Assembly: GCF_001426865.1 (NCBI RefSeq)
Contig: NZ_LMFO01000017.1
Span: forward strand, 1-64,000
Origin: Paenibacillus sp. Root52
GTDB taxonomy: Bacteria > Bacillota > Bacilli > Paenibacillales > Paenibacillaceae
DNA length: 64,000 nt
Direction of reading: 5' to 3'
The position numbers were made by a program, and so were the translations under genes. The notes under the pieces were generated by a model. That model ran no database searches, had not been told where the DNA came from, and saw only the letters and a program-made list of their open reading frames with translations. Shown here piece by piece: positions 8,433-18,970 of this stretch (within the stretch, counting starts at the first letter, position 1; each line of letters opens with the position of its first letter).

Positions 8433-9965
8433 CTAGTTCAAGTATGTCATTGGATTCTCTGCCGTACCATTCTTAATAATCTCGAAGTGCAGATGTGTTC
8501 CTGTTGAACGTCCAGTATTGCCCATTACACCGATACTCTCGCCCTTTTCGACGATCTGTCCAACTTTAACACCAATGCTGTTCAGATGTCCGTATAATGT
8601 TTCGTACCCGTTACGATGGTTAACGATAATAACATTGCCATAACCGCTCTTCTGTCCAGCAAACGTCACTACACCTTCATCCGAGGATTTCACATCCCGG
8701 TTCCCAACAAGGTCTACACCTTTGTGCTGACGACCCCAACGTTCACCGAAGCTGCTGCTCATCGTTGCGCCGGAGACAGGCCATGCGAACTCGCCCGTAC
8801 CTTCGCCGACTACTTTCGTACCGCTAAGAACGACTTCAGTCACTGCTGACTTAACCACTTCCTGACCTAACCATTCCTCTTGGACAACTTCGCCATTTTC
8901 TTTCGTGATCCGATATTGCATATTTTTCAAGCCGCTTTGACCTGGACGTACCACTTTGGTTATCCCTGCTTTTAGCTCAGCACTTTTACGTACTTCAACC
9001 TGTGGTTTGATCTCGATCTGCTCAACAACTTGTTCGACTGATTTCACAGTAACCGCCGGTTTTGGAACCGTAAGTGTCAGCTCGTCTCCAATTTGCATAG
9101 ACGTTTCTTTAATGCCAGGGTTATTTTTACGAATCTCACTTTGTGTGAGCTCGTATTTGGCAGCGATGGAAGAGATGGTATCTCCTTCTCGTACCACATA
9201 GGTTACAGGCGCGTCTTTACCGACCGTTAATGCTTTAACCGCCTCAGAAACATCCCATATTTTGTTTGGATCTGCCTTAACTGCATCCGTCTCAACATCT
9301 TCTTTGATATCTACGGATTTCAACGTCGTACTTGGCCCTTCAGCTTTCTTCGAAGAGTTCGCCGATACCGACTTCGTCTTGAGCGAGCTACGCACAGCCG
9401 ATGCCGATATGTATTTGCTTTGCACTTGCTCAAGAATCGCATCTGCTGTTGCTTGATCCTTCACAATGCCGATTACTTCACCGTTGACCTTCAGCTCCAC
9501 GCCTTTAGCGTAAGCCGTAAGCATATCGTCGAGTTTATTCAGTGTTTCATCACTGTTAATCTCCGGTTTGTATGCTTTTACCGTTTCGGTGGTAATGCCG
9601 TCCGTATTAAGTACCATTTCCGCTTGTGGATATTTATTTTGGTATTCCTCTGTTTTGTCTGCAAATAGCTGCTGTAATTGCGCTTCGTCTGTAATGCTGC
9701 CGATAGCCTGTCCTTTGACGATTACGTTATAATACGGAACCGTGTTGGCTGCAACATACTGTTTCCCTGCAAATCCGACCGATGCAGCAATAAACAATCC
9801 ACATGCTGTCGTGATGATCCATTTGCGCGAAGCTTGAACGCGCTTCTGTTTAACACTGAAGTTGGACATGCTCATGTTGTTTTTGTCTTCGGCCGTCCGG
9901 TGTTCCCCGGATTGTTCGTGTTCCCGGTTTTTGCCCGGTTGGCGTATGCCTCTGAAACCTTTCAT
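8433..9965 (-). CDS. Membrane-anchored M23 metallopeptidase with LysM and G5 domains
   Basis: A 510-residue cell-wall hydrolase. The first 48 residues are cytoplasmic and charged, followed by a membrane anchor (about 49-67), a linker, LysM (about 255-300, peptidoglycan binding), G5 (about 305-384) and a C-terminal M23 domain (about 400-500). The zinc site is complete: His414 and Asp418 in HKGVD, and His491/His493 in HLHFE. M23 enzymes cut peptide cross-links and often act in growth or sporulation (the SpoIIQ group lacks LysM). The ATG is supported by AAAGGAGAG. Its position beside walRK suggests, but does not prove, membership in the WalR regulon. Confidence 0.92.
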   Translation of the reverse strand: MKGFRGIRQPGKNREHEQSGEHRTAEDKNNMSMSNFSVKQKRVQASRKWIITTACGLFIAASVGFAGKQYVAANTVPYYNVIVKGQAIGSITDEAQLQQLFADKTEEYQNKYPQAEMVLNTDGITTETVKAYKPEINSDETLNKLDDMLTAYAKGVELKVNGEVIGIVKDQATADAILEQVQSKYISASAVRSSLKTKSVSANSSKKAEGPSTTLKSVDIKEDVETDAVKADPNKIWDVSEAVKALTVGKDAPVTYVVREGDTISSIAAKYELTQSEIRKNNPGIKETSMQIGDELTLTVPKPAVTVKSVEQVVEQIEIKPQVEVRKSAELKAGITKVVRPGQSGLKNMQYRITKENGEVVQEEWLGQEVVKSAVTEVVLSGTKVVGEGTGEFAWPVSGATMSSSFGERWGRQHKGVDLVGNRDVKSSDEGVVTFAGQKSGYGNVIIVNHRNGYETLYGHLNSIGVKVGQIVEKGESIGVMGNTGRSTGTHLHFEIIKNGTAENPMTYLN

Positions 9966-10599
9966 GATTCTCTCCTTTTCAGCACTTCTAGGCTCGCATT
10001 TCTGTCAAGACATCACCCATCGTGTGTGTCTCATGTTTGTTGATCTATCTATCTGGGTGTCCGCAAATCAGGACTTTAGCTGCGCTCGTAAAAGTGTCAA
10101 AATTTTAACCTTTTGTCGCACCCGTATACTTTAACACAGGTTTTACACTCTTTTCAACTGTAGCCATCACAGCGCAAAGCCGCGCCCCGCTTGGTTTTCC
10201 TGTATTATCCATATGGTGGCAGGTCATTCGGGCTTCATTCTTCCCCTTAATATTAAGAAACTATGTACTTCTCATCAAGTTTTATGACTAGGTTCTAAGA
10301 CCCACCGAAATATGACTTCTCTTTCATAAAAACACAACCTGAAAATCCCTCGCCAGAGGAACTCTGATAAGGGATTTTGTATCGTAACCTGCTATAGGAT
10401 GCCTTAATATCACAGCTAGTTATGCCAAGTAATTTCTTCCACGACTCCATTGGATATCGTCTTTATATGAAACACTACTTTCGGTTGCGTTACTAGGGCA
10501 GTCGCCCTGTTGCATTTCTTATATATGCCAGTAAGATTCGCAGAAATACCGCGAGTATCTCAGATCGGAAGAGGAACATTCCTCGCCCTACCCTACTGT
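9966..10599. other. Gene-free spacer with one hairpin
   Basis: No coding frame is credible here. On the minus strand TTGACA near 10094-10099 may belong to the M23 gene promoter, but a good -10 is lacking. A hairpin at 10342-10378 is the only other structure. I saw no riboswitch signature. Confidence 0.5.
10342..10378. terminator. Probable bidirectional terminator hairpin
   Basis: AAAATCCCT (10342-10350) pairs with AGGGATTTT (10370-10378), and CAGAG/CTCTG forms an inner stem. The A/T ends can act in either direction. It is 220 bp beyond the stop of the gene at 10600. Confidence 0.5.
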
Positions 10600-11364
10600 T
10601 CACTCTGCTTGCAGTACTTCCATTAAGTTATCATATTCTTCGCTGGTCAGATACTTTGAGATTACCTGCTCTATCTCACGTAATTCCTGCTCCGTCAATC
10701 CACCCTCCATAGCACCGGAAATTTGTTGCATTTCCTTCTGGGGTAACTTAGCCATCAATAAGCTGAAGATTTTCTCCTTATCCTCCAGCGGCAATTTATC
10801 CTTCACACCTGTGATGTCATCTGGCGATACAACAATTGCATCATTACCTGTCGGTGCAGTTCCATTAGAACTTCCACCTGTTCCGTTGCCGGAAGCAACA
10901 CCTTCCCCTGTACTACCTACAGAACCACCTGTCGTCCCACCTACGCCTGAACTTTCATCTGAATTAGACTCATTTCCGCTACTCTCACCAGAACCGGAAC
11001 CAGTTGATGTATTCGGTTGGTCGCCACCTAGAGACACCTCGGTATCACGTTCTGTACTCCCTGGATCGTCATCTGTGCCATTCCCCATTACAGAAGTGGC
11101 ATTCTCCGGCACCTGTTCTTCTTCTGCTCCTGTAGGCTGATCTGGTGGTTCAATCTCTGTCTTCTTGTCCTCTCCAGATTTTCCACCGATCATGCCTTGA
11201 AACATAGCTGCCAACCCTAAAGGCTGACCCTCCCACTGAATATTAAAACTTGCAAGCAGCGATTTAGCATAAGACTGTACAATTAGTCCGGTCGTCAGCA
11301 AGGTCAGTGCACTGATCAACACAACGGTAAGCACCATTTTTACAAACCATTGAAGCAGCTTCAT
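10600..11364 (-). CDS. Single-pass membrane protein with Ser/Gly/Thr-rich linker, unknown function
   Basis: About 254 residues and not assigned to a family. It has a membrane helix near the N-terminus (KMVLTVVLISALTLLTTGLIV), a short region, a long low-complexity Gly/Ser/Thr/Asn/Glu linker and a compact helical C-terminal domain (from about residue 180 on, rich in Glu, Lys and Leu). The shape suggests an extracytoplasmic domain held away from the membrane. I choose the ATG at 11364 because GGAGGGAGAG precedes it; a GTG at 11409 lacks a site. It lies just downstream of purA but behind the purA terminator. Confidence 0.7.
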   Translation of the reverse strand: MKLLQWFVKMVLTVVLISALTLLTTGLIVQSYAKSLLASFNIQWEGQPLGLAAMFQGMIGGKSGEDKKTEIEPPDQPTGAEEEQVPENATSVMGNGTDDDPGSTERDTEVSLGGDQPNTSTGSGSGESSGNESNSDESSGVGGTTGGSVGSTGEGVASGNGTGGSSNGTAPTGNDAIVVSPDDITGVKDKLPLEDKEKIFSLLMAKLPQKEMQQISGAMEGGLTEQELREIEQVISKYLTSEEYDNLMEVLQAE

Positions 11365-11498
11365 TTCCGATCTCTCCCTCCAATTTCCCACCCGTTCATC
11401 TTGCTTCACTTCGGGTCTATCACTCTACTGTTAATCAGTATTGACGGAAATTAGAGGAATATAATCGGTTCTCATCATTATGAATTGTTGTGTATACG

Positions 11499-11538
11499 AA
11501 AAAAACCTCGGTGACCGCTAAAGTAGCGACCACTGAGG
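11499..11538 (-). terminator. purA terminator
   Basis: A 15-bp imperfect stem (11506-11520 with 11524-11538) is followed by seven T on the minus strand, directly after the purA stop. Confidence 0.85.
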
Positions 11539-11550
11539 CTTCAATAATGC

Positions 11551-12906
<1,356 letters not shown>

Positions 12907-13008
12907 TTAAGTGAAAAACACCAGCGGAGAAGCGTGCTAACGGACAGTGAAAATTTCCTTCAATTTACATCCAAAGGAAGGTTTTCGCTGCTTTAACGCA
13001 GCAGTATT

Positions 13009-13037
13009 AGTGTACCAGTACCTTTTTTCAAAGTCAA
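13009..13037 (-). promoter_or_regulatory. purA promoter
   Basis: On the minus strand TTGACT (13037-13032) and TACACT (13014-13009) are separated by 17 nt. It lies about 170 nt upstream of the purA start and next to the PurBoxes. Confidence 0.7.
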
Positions 13038-13041
13038 ATCA

Positions 13042-13085
13042 AATAGCGAACAATTAGATATAGTAAAACTATAATGTTCGGAATT
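13042..13085 (-). promoter_or_regulatory. PurR operator: two inverted PurBoxes
   Basis: The minus-strand box AATTCCGAACATT (13085-13073) fits the Bacillus PurBox consensus AWWWCCGAACWWT at every position. The plus-strand box AATAGCGAACAAT (13042-13054) fits with one mismatch. They are inverted with an 18-nt gap, close to the 16-17 nt known for PurR operators, and sit just upstream of the -35. Confidence 0.75.
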
Positions 13086-13103
13086 TACGCTATATTCCGA
13101 CGC

Positions 13104-13154
13104 AAAAAACCGGCGAAGCCAGTCAAAACATGTCTGACGGCTAACCCCGGTTCC
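13104..13154 (-). terminator. dnaB operon terminator
   Basis: On the minus strand AACCGG...CCGGTT encloses a GCCGTCA/TGACTGGC stem and is followed by a run of six T. It closes the mazG-like to dnaB operon. Confidence 0.75.
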
Positions 13155-13173
13155 TTATCGTGCGTGTTCAATA

Positions 13174-14535
13174 CTACATGGCGAAGGCGTCGTTATGTGC
13201 CCTCTCGTAGTTTACGAATTTATTAAAGTTCTTCAGGAACACTAATTCCACCGTGCCTACCGGACCATTACGCTGTTTAGCAATAATAATCTCGATAATA
13301 TTTTTCTTCTCGGTTTCCTGATTGTAATAATCGTCCCGGTACAGGAAAGCTACGATGTCAGCATCTTGCTCGATCGATCCCGATTCCCGCAAGTCACTCA
13401 TCATCGGACGTTTATCCTGACGTTGCTCTACGCCCCGGCTTAGCTGAGACAAGGCAATAACCGGAACTTCCAGTTCCCGGCCAATCTGTTTCAGTGTACG
13501 TGAAATCTCGGATACCTCTTGTTGACGGTTCTCCCCTGCTTTACCACGTCCACTAATGAGTTGCAAATAGTCGATTAGAATCATGCCAAGGCCTTTTTCC
13601 TTTTTGAGGCGACGGCATTTGGCACGAATATCGGCCACCGTAATCCCTGGCGTATCATCGATATAGATATCTGCTTCGTTTAGCGCAGCGATGCCCATCG
13701 TTAGCTTCTGCCAGTCCTCATCACCTTTAAATTCACCCGTACGCAGAACCCCCGCATCCAGATTGGCCTCCGCACAGATCATCCGTTGTACAAGCTGTGC
13801 GGCTGACATCTCCAGACTGAAGATAGCTACCGTCTCTTGCGCGCGAATCCCCACATTCTGAGCGATATTCAAAGCAAAGGCTGTCTTACCTACTGAAGGA
13901 CGCGCAGCTACAATGATCAAGTCACTACGCTGGAATCCGGCTGTCATTTTGTCGAGGTCGATAAATCCGGACGGGATGCCCGTCGTGGTTCCACGGTTTT
14001 GATGCAGCGTCTCGACTTTATCGAATACCTCCATGAGTACATCCTGAATGGCAATAAAACCGCTACTGGAACGCCGGTTAGAGATCTCCAAAATGCGCCG
14101 TTCTGCTTCACCGAGCATGCCAGCAACGTCTTCACCGCCAGTATATCCTTCGCTAACAATCTGCGTAGCTGTACGAATCAGACGACGCAGCATCGATTTC
14201 TCTTCAATAATCTGAGCGTAATAGTCTACGTTCGCGGCTGTAGGTACACCATGAGCCAGCTTAGCCAGATAACTAACGCCGCCGATGTCCTCAAGCTCAC
14301 CTTTATCCTTCAGAAGCGAAGTTAGTGTTACGAGGTCAATCGGTTGATTTCCCTCACCCAGCTGAATCATCGCTTCAAAAATTAATTGATGGGGCTTGTC
14401 ATAGAAATCCTCGGTTTGCACCCGTTCCATCGCTGTAATCAGAGCTTCGCCCTGCAACAGGATTGCACCCAGCACAGCCTGTTCGGCTTCCAGGTTCTGT
14501 GGGGGAATCCGGTCGAATAACATTTCGCCGCCCAT
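13174..14535 (-). CDS. dnaB: Replicative DNA helicase DnaB (DnaC in B. subtilis)
   Basis: A hexameric helicase of 453 residues that unwinds DNA at the fork. The N-terminal primase-interacting domain (to about 150) is followed by the RecA-like motor. Walker A is ARPSVGKTAF and Walker B is MILIDYLQLI; the arginine-finger region around QRQDKRPMMSDLRESG is intact. The ATG at 14535 has GGAGGAATAAG upstream. It is the last gene of a five-gene operon, 1 nt after rplI, the same rplI-dnaB pairing found in B. subtilis. Confidence 0.97.
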   Translation of the reverse strand: MGGEMLFDRIPPQNLEAEQAVLGAILLQGEALITAMERVQTEDFYDKPHQLIFEAMIQLGEGNQPIDLVTLTSLLKDKGELEDIGGVSYLAKLAHGVPTAANVDYYAQIIEEKSMLRRLIRTATQIVSEGYTGGEDVAGMLGEAERRILEISNRRSSSGFIAIQDVLMEVFDKVETLHQNRGTTTGIPSGFIDLDKMTAGFQRSDLIIVAARPSVGKTAFALNIAQNVGIRAQETVAIFSLEMSAAQLVQRMICAEANLDAGVLRTGEFKGDEDWQKLTMGIAALNEADIYIDDTPGITVADIRAKCRRLKKEKGLGMILIDYLQLISGRGKAGENRQQEVSEISRTLKQIGRELEVPVIALSQLSRGVEQRQDKRPMMSDLRESGSIEQDADIVAFLYRDDYYNQETEKKNIIEIIIAKQRNGPVGTVELVFLKNFNKFVNYERAHNDAFAM

Positions 14536-14536
14536 C

Positions 14537-14980
14537 TTATTCCTCCGTTACTTGTACTTTCAAGGTTGCCTTCACTTCAGGGTGAATCTTGACAGATACT
14601 TGCGTTACACCGAGAGTACGAATAGGCTCGTCCAACTCAATTTTACGCTTATCGATTTTCAGACCTTTAGCTGCAAGAGCTTCTGCGATCTGTTTAGATG
14701 TAATTGCACCGAACAAACGGCCACCTTCGCCGGACTTCGCCTTAAGCTCTGTCACTTCTGATTCGAGTTTTTTGCCTAGTGCTTCTGCTTCTGCCTTCTC
14801 TTCCTGTTTGCGTCTCTCTTCAGCCGCATTCTGGTTGTCCAGCGTCTTCATGTTTCCGTCTGTTGCTATACGAGCAATTCCCCGTGGTAACAAGAAGTTC
14901 TGTGCATAACCTTCAGATACTTCCTTCACTTGCCCTTTCTTGCCTTGACCCTTCATATCTTTTATAAAAATGACCTTCAT
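14537..14980 (-). CDS. rplI: Ribosomal protein L9
   Basis: A 50S subunit protein of 147 residues that binds 23S rRNA. It has the typical two-domain shape: an N-terminal globular part beginning MKVIFIKDMKGQGKKG, with the conserved GYAQNFLLPRGIA stretch, then a long Lys/Glu/Ala helix and a C-terminal domain (GRLFGAITSKQI). Its start overlaps the gdpP stop by 4 nt, so the two are translationally coupled. Confidence 0.98.
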   Translation of the reverse strand: MKVIFIKDMKGQGKKGQVKEVSEGYAQNFLLPRGIARIATDGNMKTLDNQNAAEERRKQEEKAEAEALGKKLESEVTELKAKSGEGGRLFGAITSKQIAEALAAKGLKIDKRKIELDEPIRTLGVTQVSVKIHPEVKATLKVQVTEE

Positions 14981-16965
14981 TCGAACAGCCCCTCTTCCTT
15001 TTCGATTTCAGCAAGTACGTTCATCAGCCGTTTTTCTGCCTCTCCCAACGTACCTTCAAGCTGTACAGCAGCATTGGTTAAATGTCCGCCACCGCCAAGT
15101 TTCTCCATAACGACCTGTACATTCATCCGTCCCAGTGATCGAGCACTGATGCCAATTAGCCCATCTGGGCGCTCACTGATCACAAATGATGCAACGACAT
15201 CGGTCATGTTCAGCAATGTGTCCGCCACTTGGGCGATCATCATCTGTGAAATCTTGCTGCCAGGGTCTGTGACCGCCAGCGCAATGTTCCCATATACCAT
15301 TTTAGCATGCTTTATGATTTCTGCCTTAGCAATATATTCTGACAGATCCTCTTTCATCAAGCGTTGGATCATGATGGTGTCTGCACCACTACGACGTAAA
15401 AAGCCCGCTGCTTCAAATGTACGTGAACCTGTATGCAATGCAAAATGCTTCGTATCCACCGTAATTCCCGCTAACAGTGCTGTTGCTTCAAGGGGTGTAA
15501 ATTGCACTTTGTCATGAATATATTGCAACAGCTCGGTCACTAGCTCCGCAGCCGATGAAGCGTATGGCTCCAAGTAGATGAGTACCGCATCATTAATAAA
15601 TTCTTCTCCGCGGCGATGATGATCCACAACTACTACACGCGTAGCTGCTTGCACTAATTTCGGTTCCATTGTCATCGAAGCTTTGTGTGTATCCACCACG
15701 ACCAGCAACGTATGCTCAGTCATCATCTGTGTTGCTTGTTCAGGCGATACAAATGCTTTGGACAGCTTCTCATCCTTGTTCACTTGCTCCATCATGCGTT
15801 CAATTGATGGATTCGGCCCATCAAGGACGATTCGCGCTTCTACATTGTATAAACTAGCCGCCTTCCATACACCAATAGAGGCACCGATTGCATCCATATC
15901 CGGAATTTTATGCCCCATAACGAGCACACGGTCACTCTCTTGCATCAGATCACGCAGCGCATGAGCAATGACCCTTGCTCTTACTCGTGTGCGTTTCTCA
16001 ACAGCATTCGATTTACCACCATAGAAGGACAAGCGCTGTCCAGACTTCACGGCAGCCTGGTCACCACCGCGACCAAGTGCCATATCGAGACTTGATTGAG
16101 CAAGCTCTCCCATTTCTCCAATGCTATCCGATCCAAAGGCTAGACCGATACTGAGCGTCATTGGAACTTTGAGGTCAGCAGTCATTTCACGAACTTCATC
16201 CAAAATAACAAATCGGCTCTGCTCCAACTCTTGCAACGACTTATAGTTCAGCATCATAAGATACCGATCTGAGGACAAGCGTCGCAGATATACCTCATAA
16301 CGCTTAGCCCAGGATGTGATCTCGCTCGTTACACGCGCGATTAACGCGGTTCGCTGCTGATCATCCATGCCTTGCGCTGCTTCATCAAGATTATCAAGCA
16401 CTAAGATCCCCAGTGCCATACGTTCATTTTCATATTTATCACGAAGAATAGCTAACTCTGTCATCTCGTAGACATACACATACCGCTCCTGCGGATTATG
16501 AATTACACCGTAATACCGGTCATCCAACTGGAATTCATCATGAAGTTCCCTGGTCAGCTCCTTGGTTCCATCTTTTTTCTCTTTTGGTTGAGGAAGATTG
16601 GGAAACAAGTTTTGGAGCGGGTTACCTACCATTGTTTTTTCATGGAACATATCTGCAATGAAACGATTATGCCACTCTACCGTACGATCCTCACTGTACA
16701 ACACAATGCCGAATGGAAGCATACCTACGGCTTCGCCTTCCATTCGTTTGATCCGAATAGACAGTCCATTAATGTAGTCATTCAACTCTCGACGGAACGC
16801 TAGCTCCGCCTTAATCATGACGATCCCCAGCGCCGAAGCCAGAAGTAGACTAACCAAACCAAGCGTCCAGTTATAAATGGTCACCAACATAACTAGCAGT
16901 AGCAGCATTATGAACGCCCATACGGTATAGTAGCCGTGCCAGCGTTTCTTCAGAAATTTAGGCAA
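14977..16965 (-). CDS. gdpP: Cyclic-di-AMP phosphodiesterase GdpP
   Basis: A membrane enzyme of 662 residues that hydrolyses c-di-AMP to pApA and so sets the level of this potassium and cell-wall messenger. Order: two membrane helices (about 13-52), PAS-like haem-binding domain, degenerate GGDEF domain (about 175-300), DHH domain (about 335-495) and DHHA1. Catalytic motifs visible are GHKIPDMDAIG, VVVDHHRRGEE and GGGGHLTNAA. The GGDEF site itself is degenerate, as in the family. It lies between yybS and rplI, the conserved order. Confidence 0.96.
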   Translation of the reverse strand: MPKFLKKRWHGYYTVWAFIMLLLLVMLVTIYNWTLGLVSLLLASALGIVMIKAELAFRRELNDYINGLSIRIKRMEGEAVGMLPFGIVLYSEDRTVEWHNRFIADMFHEKTMVGNPLQNLFPNLPQPKEKKDGTKELTRELHDEFQLDDRYYGVIHNPQERYVYVYEMTELAILRDKYENERMALGILVLDNLDEAAQGMDDQQRTALIARVTSEITSWAKRYEVYLRRLSSDRYLMMLNYKSLQELEQSRFVILDEVREMTADLKVPMTLSIGLAFGSDSIGEMGELAQSSLDMALGRGGDQAAVKSGQRLSFYGGKSNAVEKRTRVRARVIAHALRDLMQESDRVLVMGHKIPDMDAIGASIGVWKAASLYNVEARIVLDGPNPSIERMMEQVNKDEKLSKAFVSPEQATQMMTEHTLLVVVDTHKASMTMEPKLVQAATRVVVVDHHRRGEEFINDAVLIYLEPYASSAAELVTELLQYIHDKVQFTPLEATALLAGITVDTKHFALHTGSRTFEAAGFLRRSGADTIMIQRLMKEDLSEYIAKAEIIKHAKMVYGNIALAVTDPGSKISQMMIAQVADTLLNMTDVVASFVISERPDGLIGISARSLGRMNVQVVMEKLGGGGHLTNAAVQLEGTLGEAEKRLMNVLAEIEKEEGLFE

Positions 16966-16976
16966 GACTCATCACC

Positions 16977-17894
16977 CTAACGTTTTGGTTTCGTTATTGC
17001 CTCGCGAAGCGGGAACACCAGATCAATAACTCCGATAATTCGTAGCGGACCAATGAAGAAGACCGCAGCCGCAAGTAAATACGGTATAACTGGATTCCAC
17101 TTCTTCGCATGAGAAAGGAAGAAGAAGAAGCCTATCGCTTGTATCATGAAGCCGAGATTAATTAATGGCGACAAGTTAGCCGCAATCATCGACCAATACG
17201 ACCCATCATTCTCACCAGACATGAGCGTAAAGATCAGTGCAAGGAAGTAATACCATATGAGAGCACGAGGCATGCGCCATTCACGTGCTGGCGGGAAATT
17301 AGCTACACTCACACCCATTACATTCAGAATTGGACGTGCAATGAGATGTGTAATGAGCGACATCACAAGTGCAGTCACTACGAGAGCGAACGGAATTAAG
17401 AGCTGCGTTCGTCTGGCCACATCCTCTGTCATTTCAGGCGTCCATACAAATCCATTGACCAGTCCATCTGAAGCTGTCAGTGGCTCCGTAGCCAGTTTCA
17501 CCATGTCCTCAATATAGTTATACAGATTGAAATGGAACAGAACGCTCCCGATCAGCAGCATCAACAAGTATTCAGCCAAGATTGCACCACTGCCCGCCAG
17601 GAAGGCAAACAGAGCTGATTTTCCTTTTTTGAAGGCATGCCCCATTACGATTGCTGGCACCGTAAACACAACTAAGAATATGAGATACAACGGTTCAATC
17701 ATGAATAATATTATGGCGACTGGGATGAGATGCACGACAAACGATTTAACCGATAGGTACGCATACAGAATCACACCTGGTACGAGCATGAAAAATACCG
17801 TGAGCACCGATAAAGGCGTTATAAGCGATAGTAACAAGAGCAGAAACACAACGCTCCAAATAACTGATTTAAAGCTAAAATTCAACAAATTCAC
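16977..17894 (-). CDS. yybS: YybS family polytopic membrane protein (DUF2232)
   Basis: A 305-residue integral membrane protein with about eight hydrophobic segments and no soluble domain. The family has no established biochemical role; a transporter-like fold has been suggested. It sits immediately upstream of gdpP (11 nt) and overlaps the gene before it by 4 nt, the position occupied by yybS in B. subtilis, so it may be linked to c-di-AMP signalling or to the membrane. The assignment is from position and topology. Confidence 0.85.
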   Translation of the reverse strand: MNLLNFSFKSVIWSVVFLLLLLSLITPLSVLTVFFMLVPGVILYAYLSVKSFVVHLIPVAIILFMIEPLYLIFLVVFTVPAIVMGHAFKKGKSALFAFLAGSGAILAEYLLMLLIGSVLFHFNLYNYIEDMVKLATEPLTASDGLVNGFVWTPEMTEDVARRTQLLIPFALVVTALVMSLITHLIARPILNVMGVSVANFPPAREWRMPRALIWYYFLALIFTLMSGENDGSYWSMIAANLSPLINLGFMIQAIGFFFFLSHAKKWNPVIPYLLAAAVFFIGPLRIIGVIDLVFPLREAITKPKR

Positions 17895-18235
17895 CTCTTA
17901 CGCATATGATCTTCAAGCGCGGATATATCTTGGTACCAATCTTCCAATTGGTGACCTTCCGATTTGTGCTTCTTCAGCTTTTCCACAAGCAGTGCATCTA
18001 GATCCTTGAAAGGAATACCGAGCCTGCGGCCCAATATGTAACTACTCATCATCAGACTGGCTAGACTGTCTCCGATTCGGGAAGTACTGCCTTCCCACAA
18101 GGCTTTGAACAATCGAGACACTTGGTCAAGTACTTCGGTTTTCAGCCACTCAATCACTTTAGCGCGTTTGGCTACATCCAGTTCTTTAGGCATATTGGCG
18201 AAAGTCACTCTCCCCGAAAAAGCTTTATTCTCCAT
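17891..18235 (-). CDS. MazG-like family protein
   Basis: A 114-residue all-helical protein resembling the MazG-like group of NTP pyrophosphohydrolase relatives. Conserved-looking stretches are KEVLDQ-type helix 1, EGSTSRIGDSLASLMMSSYILGRRLGI in the middle and a charged C-terminus. The acidic metal motif of true MazG (EExxE) is not clear, so activity is uncertain. It is the first gene of the operon leading to dnaB and overlaps yybS by 4 nt. Confidence 0.75.
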   Translation of the reverse strand: MENKAFSGRVTFANMPKELDVAKRAKVIEWLKTEVLDQVSRLFKALWEGSTSRIGDSLASLMMSSYILGRRLGIPFKDLDALLVEKLKKHKSEGHQLEDWYQDISALEDHMRKR

Positions 18236-18264
18236 TATAACATAAAAAGGGGGGCTACAAAATG

Positions 18265-18283
18265 TTCCCTTATGCGAAGGGAA
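18265..18283 (-). terminator. Hairpin after the CBS gene
   Basis: TTCCCTT (18265-18271) and AAGGGAA (18277-18283) form a perfect 7-bp stem, followed on the minus strand by CATTTTG. A weak T-tract makes this a moderate candidate. Confidence 0.45.
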
Positions 18284-18368
18284 TTACCCACCTTTTTCTG
18301 CTCTCCCACTGTTTAACATGGTACTGAGCGGCTCGGATTATCCCTGTGCCAGTAACGTTTTTAATTTC

Positions 18369-18794
18369 TTATTTTGCCTTCATGGATTCCTTAGCTACAA
18401 TGCCTTCACAATATTCTATGATTTGGCTACGACGGACAATGCCTATAAAGCGTTCCATATCATCGACGACAGGTACAAAGTTCTGAACCTTAGCCAGGTT
18501 AATAAGATCCTCCATATTGGCATTAATGGATACAGGCTTAATATCTAGGCGAAGTGGTACTTCCTTAAGGAGGAATTTTGAAGCGTTTTCAAATGTGATC
18601 TTTCCCTCGGCATTCTTCATGTACCACAATAGATCACCCTCAGTGACCGTACCTATATATTTGCCTTCCTTATTCAAAATGGGCACCGCTGTGAAGCGAT
18701 GATACTCCATCCGTTCCAATGTTTGCCGCAGAGTAGAATCCGATGTTACACACGTAACCTCTTGCTTAGGCAGCAAAAAAAATGCGATGTTCAT
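18369..18794 (-). CDS. CBS-domain pair protein
   Basis: About 141 residues made almost entirely of two CBS motifs (MNIAFFLLPKQEV... and PLRLDIKPVSIN...), a Bateman module that binds adenine nucleotides or related ligands. Typical elements are FTAVPILNKEGKYIGTVTEGDL and VPVVDDMERFIGIVRR. No effector domain is attached, so it probably regulates a partner protein. A start at 18794 removes an unlikely 16-residue extension and has GAGGGGG upstream. It is a single gene between an LCP ligase and the mazG-like operon. Confidence 0.85.
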   Translation of the reverse strand: MNIAFFLLPKQEVTCVTSDSTLRQTLERMEYHRFTAVPILNKEGKYIGTVTEGDLLWYMKNAEGKITFENASKFLLKEVPLRLDIKPVSINANMEDLINLAKVQNFVPVVDDMERFIGIVRRSQIIEYCEGIVAKESMKAK

Positions 18795-18903
18795 ACCCTC
18801 ACGTATCCCCCTCACGAATTTCGACTTACAACTAATCCTCAACCCATATTATACGTTTCAAAACGTAAGATGTTCCAAAAGGTCTCGTCGCTCTTCTGAA
18901 AAA

Positions 18904-18941
18904 GAAAAAACAGCAGCCCGCAAATAAACGCCGTACTGCTG
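18904..18941 (-). terminator. LCP gene terminator
   Basis: On the minus strand CAGCAG (from 18941) pairs with CTGCTG (ending 18911), with further G-C pairs inside, and is followed by TTTTTTCTTTTTC. Confidence 0.75.
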
Positions 18942-18970
18942 ATTATAATCAGGCCTCTGTATGGAATTCG

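Noticed and set aside
9966..10140. c-di-AMP (ydaO-type) riboswitch upstream of the M23 hydrolase
   Set aside because: Such leaders are common before cell-wall hydrolases, but the conserved sequence blocks were not found here.
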